A DNA stretch of 8,136 nt from Bacillota bacterium (GTDB lineage Bacteria > Bacillota > Dehalobacteriia > UBA4068). The stretch spans positions 1-8,136 of the forward strand of contig JAFSIU010000002.1 in the NCBI GenBank assembly GCA_017439615.1, given 5' to 3'. Positions 6,601 to 8,136 of this stretch are shown here, piece after piece (within the stretch, counting starts at the first letter, position 1; every line of letters starts with the position of its first letter). Under the pieces are notes generated by a model, which saw only the letters and a program-made list of their open reading frames with translations, had not been told where the DNA came from and did not search any database. The position numbers were made by a program, and so were the translations under genes.

Positions 6601-8136
6601 ATCAAGAGCAATGGCAATGGCGAGGATGCAACTCACTCCTTCCTGTGCATCAATGGCTGCGGTCAATATGGCGGTGCTGTCACTCACACTTGGGGCACAA
6701 CACCGACCTCAACTACCAAAGCCACCTGCACCGCTGCGGCTACTGCAACTTATACCTGTACTGCAACAGGCTGCGGTGCAACCAAGGTTGTGGAAACAAA
6801 GCCCGCCACCGGCCACACCGAGGTCATCGATGCTGCAGTTGCCCCCACCTGTACCGAAACAGGTCTTACCGAAGGCAAACACTGCTCAGTATGTAATGAA
6901 GTACTCGTCGCACAGACTGAAGTCGAGAAAAAACCTCACACCGAGGTCGGCGATGCTGCAGTTGCCCCCACCTGTACTGCAACAGGCCTGACCGCAGGCT
7001 CTCACTGCTCCGTCTGCGGTGAGGTGCTCGTCGCACAGGAAGAAGTTGCTGCGCTCGGTCATACCGAAGTCGTCGATGCGGCAGTTAATCCCACCTGTAC
7101 TGCAACAGGTCTGACCGAAGGCAAGCACTGCTCCGTCTGCGGAGAAGTACTCGTCGCACAGGAAGAAGTTGCTGCACTCAGACATAATTTCACCACTATC
7201 AATGGCGAAGCAGCAACCTGCACCGAAACAGGTATGAAATCGCATCAATACTGCTCCAACTGCAATAAGTATTTTGCAGCTGATGCCGGCACTGATTCCA
7301 CAAAAGCTTTTGATAATACTAACAGCTTCATCATCCCCAAGGCAGATCATAGCTTCTCTGAAACAATCACCAAGGCCGCAACCTGCGAAGAAACCGGCTT
7401 CGAAGCTCACAAGCAATGTTCCGTTTGCCATTTCTATTTCGATGACGAAGCAGATGTTCAAGCAGATAACGGCACTGCTGATAACAATGGATATATAATA
7501 GAAAAAGCCGCACACACCTTCACTCCTGTCGCGGATAATGCTGCAACCTGTATCGCCGAAGGTAATGAGGCACACAAATATTGTGGAGTATGCCATAAAT
7601 ATTTCGATAAAGATGCCGAAGACAAAGCCACCGATGGCGCAGCGACTGCAGCTGCCTATGTCATTGCAAAGCTTGACCATTCCTATACCGGCGCAATCAA
7701 GAGCGATGGTGATGGCAAGGATGCAACTCACTCCTTCCTGTGCGTCAATGGCTGCAATCAATATGGTAATGAAACAAGTCACAGCTGGAATGCTGGCGAG
7801 GAGACCAAAGCACCCACCTGTCTGACAGAGGGTGAAACTACATTTACTTGTGAGGCTGATGGCTGCGGCGCAACCTATACTAAAGTTATTCCCGCCAATG
7901 GACATACCCCCGGTGATGGTGCAACTTGTGAAACAGATCAGACCTGTACAATTTGTGGGGAAACTATGGTTTCTGCCGGCGGACATCACCCTGTCATTGA
8001 TGCAGCAGTTGCAGCAACTTGTCTTACAACAGGCTTGACAGAGGGTTCTCATTGCTCTGTTTGTAACGTTACTATCGTGGCACAAACTAGGACTGATGCT
8101 CTCGGTCATAGCTTCGGCGAAACTGTTGCCGCAGTT
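3649..8136 (+). CDS. giant secreted cysteine-rich repeat protein, C-terminus outside the window
   Basis: An unbroken frame of 1496 codons still open at the window end. AAAGGGG at 3636-3642 supports the ATG at 3649. Residues 1-31 are a signal peptide: lysine-rich start, hydrophobic core 13-25, likely cut after A29-M30-A31. Residues 32-150 are a beta-rich, Ser/Thr/Asn-rich domain. Residues 155-233 match the divergent InlB B-repeat pattern (LVATP, FLGW, then a DMTVEAAF ending). Residues 240-735 form a Gly/Asn/Ser-rich region of short beta-strands, resembling a beta-solenoid, with almost no cysteine (C588, C608). From residue 735 to the window end lies a cysteine-rich repeat array with 49 cysteines. 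Proteins of this general build occur on clostridial cell surfaces and are mostly uncharacterised. Adhesion or a metal-stabilised stalk is inference; no enzyme motif is seen. Any sortase signal or SLH domain would be downstream. The first ~160 codons have codon use unlike the rest. Confidence 0.93.
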   Translation, partial: MKKLNQKTMKKMLCTLLAIMLLAFLPMAAMAHVPVENVDVTVNNANSNSMSSDKAITVNVKGSGGFLGIGASSKTARITVTNSSNNSATLSFDWTATSVNNLEIDGAVYSGNTGSFSKVLSAGESFTIVITTGANGTTNKLVMNNFQLVAVASSSNVTFQYDSALGSITVGSSAVASGATHEISSAGATLVATPATGVAFLGWINTADNSILSRDAAFTFIPAADMTVEAAFAQNGGTPWFMVGDAVQQTYKSVLVDLGITEIISTEFNYWTINAAYMFDDLKKATEYAGSPNSSKYIVLMNDGVLSAGDYTIPSGVTLLIPFDNANTLYKTATHSTSTYATPTAYRTLTMADGANLVINGSLSLSAKHQYAAGSAKEGSGHSDHGGAPTGSVSFIKMQGDSSITVNNGGALYAYGFITGSGSVVANSGAKVYEMFQFGDFRGGTQSTKMENKVFPISQYYIQNIEVPLTLHSGAQEYSYTTIYMTGADYGSSVAFIGAGSSMFNLSSGYVTKRYDGSTDRLIVESYGDVTLSSVNLSVGSNSLNSKDFNLPINGNITVQIKSGEIKIQQDIALLPGAEIIVDEGAVCHLVNGKSIYIYDADQWGDYCSHIKNKLIPVSYAPSRTYTRTAADLVDAKIVVNGTINASGGYAYTTSGGANITSTGSGKVIFQLGTATSTHQFVQEADTSQSHYDTIAITNAKLKNADGSYLDTTQIAYEGDDKSHTFDYKDGAWHCFDGGSTTKNPDCTNEGYITHSCQMPACEYFYEDNKTAALGHEFKTESFTNAAGDEIVIDPPKAATCESKGHIEYKYCTKCTSFFVAGAGDYETGGVHHATLLPGYEIPALGHDYEGATSLVDNGDGTHSFLCNNGCGQYGGAVKHSWNSGKITLAASCLSEGVKTYTCTVDGCGGTYTETISASGHSFEKVEEVPATCIATGLNEHYRCINDGCGEYFASNADEYKFVEGAADQTEFITPKLEHSYIGDIKSNGNGEDATHSFLCINGCGQYGGAVTHTWGTTPTSTTKATCTAAATATYTCTATGCGATKVVETKPATGHTEVIDAAVAPTCTETGLTEGKHCSVCNEVLVAQTEVEKKPHTEVGDAAVAPTCTATGLTAGSHCSVCGEVLVAQEEVAALGHTEVVDAAVNPTCTATGLTEGKHCSVCGEVLVAQEEVAALRHNFTTINGEAATCTETGMKSHQYCSNCNKYFAADAGTDSTKAFDNTNSFIIPKADHSFSETITKAATCEETGFEAHKQCSVCHFYFDDEADVQADNGTADNNGYIIEKAAHTFTPVADNAATCIAEGNEAHKYCGVCHKYFDKDAEDKATDGAATAAAYVIAKLDHSYTGAIKSDGDGKDATHSFLCVNGCNQYGNETSHSWNAGEETKAPTCLTEGETTFTCEADGCGATYTKVIPANGHTPGDGATCETDQTCTICGETMVSAGGHHPVIDAAVAATCLTTGLTEGSHCSVCNVTIVAQTRTDALGHSFGETVAAV
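4114..4347 (+). other. divergent InlB B-repeat-like domain inside the giant protein
   Basis: Residues 156-233 run from NVTFQYDSALGSITV through ATLVATPATGVAFLGW to DMTVEAAF. The order of a glycine-turn strand pair, the TLxAxP strand, the FxGW block and a closing TVEAxF strand is the usual pattern of these small beta domains, which act as spacers in secreted Gram-positive proteins. Only one copy is present. Confidence 0.65.
6187..6294 (+). repeat. inserted C2H2-like module, copy 1
   Basis: A 36-residue module from HDYEG to HSW, between Cys-units 2 and 3. It carries THSFLCNNGCGQYGG and has the spacing H-x3-C-x3-C-x8-H. It shares the exact 18-base string ACTCACTCCTTCCTGTGC with the two other copies. 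Confidence 0.85.
6583..6693 (+). repeat. inserted C2H2-like module, copy 2
   Basis: A 37-residue module from HSYIGDIKS to HTW, between Cys-units 4 and 5, again H-x3-C-x3-C-x8-H. At DNA level it is close to copy 1 over its second half and close to copy 3 over its first half, including ATCAAGAGC and GATGCAACTCACTCC. Confidence 0.85.
6814..7182 (+). repeat. three 123-bp in-frame tandem repeats
   Basis: Units start at 6814, 6937 and 7060, exactly 123 bp (41 codons) apart. Each encodes HTEVxDAAVxPTC, then GLTxGxHCSVCxEVLVAQ. The Cys-units on both sides keep the same 41-residue period (first cysteines at 6727 and 7219) but have diverged. Units 2 and 3 are near-identical DNA, indicating recent duplication or gene conversion. 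Copy-number change would keep the frame. Confidence 0.9.
7678..7788 (+). repeat. inserted C2H2-like module, copy 3
   Basis: A 37-residue module from HSYTGAIKS to HSW, between Cys-units 11 and 12. H-x3-C-x3-C-x8-H is kept although the GCGQYGG segment has become GCNQYGN and the following residues differ. Retention of the Cys/His spacing despite drift suggests those residues matter. Confidence 0.85.

Larger units (their letters stand above)
5881..8136 (+). repeat. array of 14 cysteine-rich units (three Cys plus one His each)
   Basis: Units begin with (A/P)TC-like sequence. Their first cysteine codons are at 5887, 6049, 6325, 6445, 6727, 6850, 6973, 7096, 7219, 7384, 7549, 7819, 7927 and 8020. 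Intervals are 54, 92, 40, 94, 41, 41, 41, 41, 55, 55, 90, 36 and 31 residues. Most units follow C-x10-C-x2-C (consensus TCTETG...HCSVC); units 1, 3, 5 and 12 follow C-x9-C-x4-C, and unit 4 is C-x10-C-x4-C. All 14 are followed by a histidine, usually in GH, DH or EH. Unit 13 is shortened to C-x5-C-x2-C. The array continues beyond the window. Confidence 0.9.

Noticed and set aside
6724..7215. CRISPR array as an explanation for the regular 123-bp spacing
   Set aside because: The repeats are coding, contiguous and in frame with no unique spacers. They are protein repeats.
5248..8109. Two minus-strand open frames (479 and 407 codons) opposite the giant surface protein
   Set aside because: Both are in register with the sense frame and are broken only where the sense strand uses TCA. 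Their repeats mirror those of the sense protein.

Overview
The window looks like chromosomal DNA of an anaerobic Bacillota species, most likely a gut-type clostridium. The evidence is purine-rich ribosome binding sites (GGGAGG, AAGGAG, AAAGGGG), sigma-A-type promoters with 17-bp spacers, a ferredoxin-tailed aldo/keto reductase of the kind common in clostridia, and a very large exported repeat protein typical of clostridial cell surfaces. Genus cannot be read from the sequence. All genes are on the + strand, but each has its own promoter-like sequence, so they look like three separate units, not one operon.

Region 1 (1-2028): a short AT-rich upstream region with an extended -10 promoter, then a 636-residue membrane protein that fuses a PAP2-type phosphatase to a glycerophosphodiester phosphodiesterase. 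Both halves keep their catalytic motifs. It is probably an enzyme of membrane or cell-envelope phospholipid turnover.

Region 2 (2029-3280): a 112-bp gap with a promoter whose spacer contains a GC-rich inverted repeat, then a 379-residue aldo/keto reductase with a C-terminal double [4Fe-4S] ferredoxin module.

Region 3 (3281-3648): a 368-bp non-coding stretch. A strong promoter-like sequence lies just after the reductase stop codon. It is followed by several good hairpins, one of them a 13-bp stem in mid-leader that could act as terminator or attenuator, and two more lie just before the next ribosome binding site.

Region 4 (3649-8136, running off the end): one uninterrupted reading frame of at least 1496 codons. 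It has a signal peptide, an N-terminal beta-rich domain, an InlB B-repeat-like domain, a long Gly/Ser/Asn/Thr-rich beta-solenoid-like head, and then a cysteine-rich array filling the last ~760 residues. The array has 14 units, each with three cysteines and one trailing histidine, plus three copies of an inserted module with two cysteines and two histidines. This spacing suggests up to 17 metal- or disulfide-stabilised knobs on an exported stalk. It is the most interesting object in the window. The end of the protein, with any cell-wall anchor, lies outside.

The long antisense frames opposite every gene are explained by avoidance of the codons TTA, CTA and TCA, and are not annotated.
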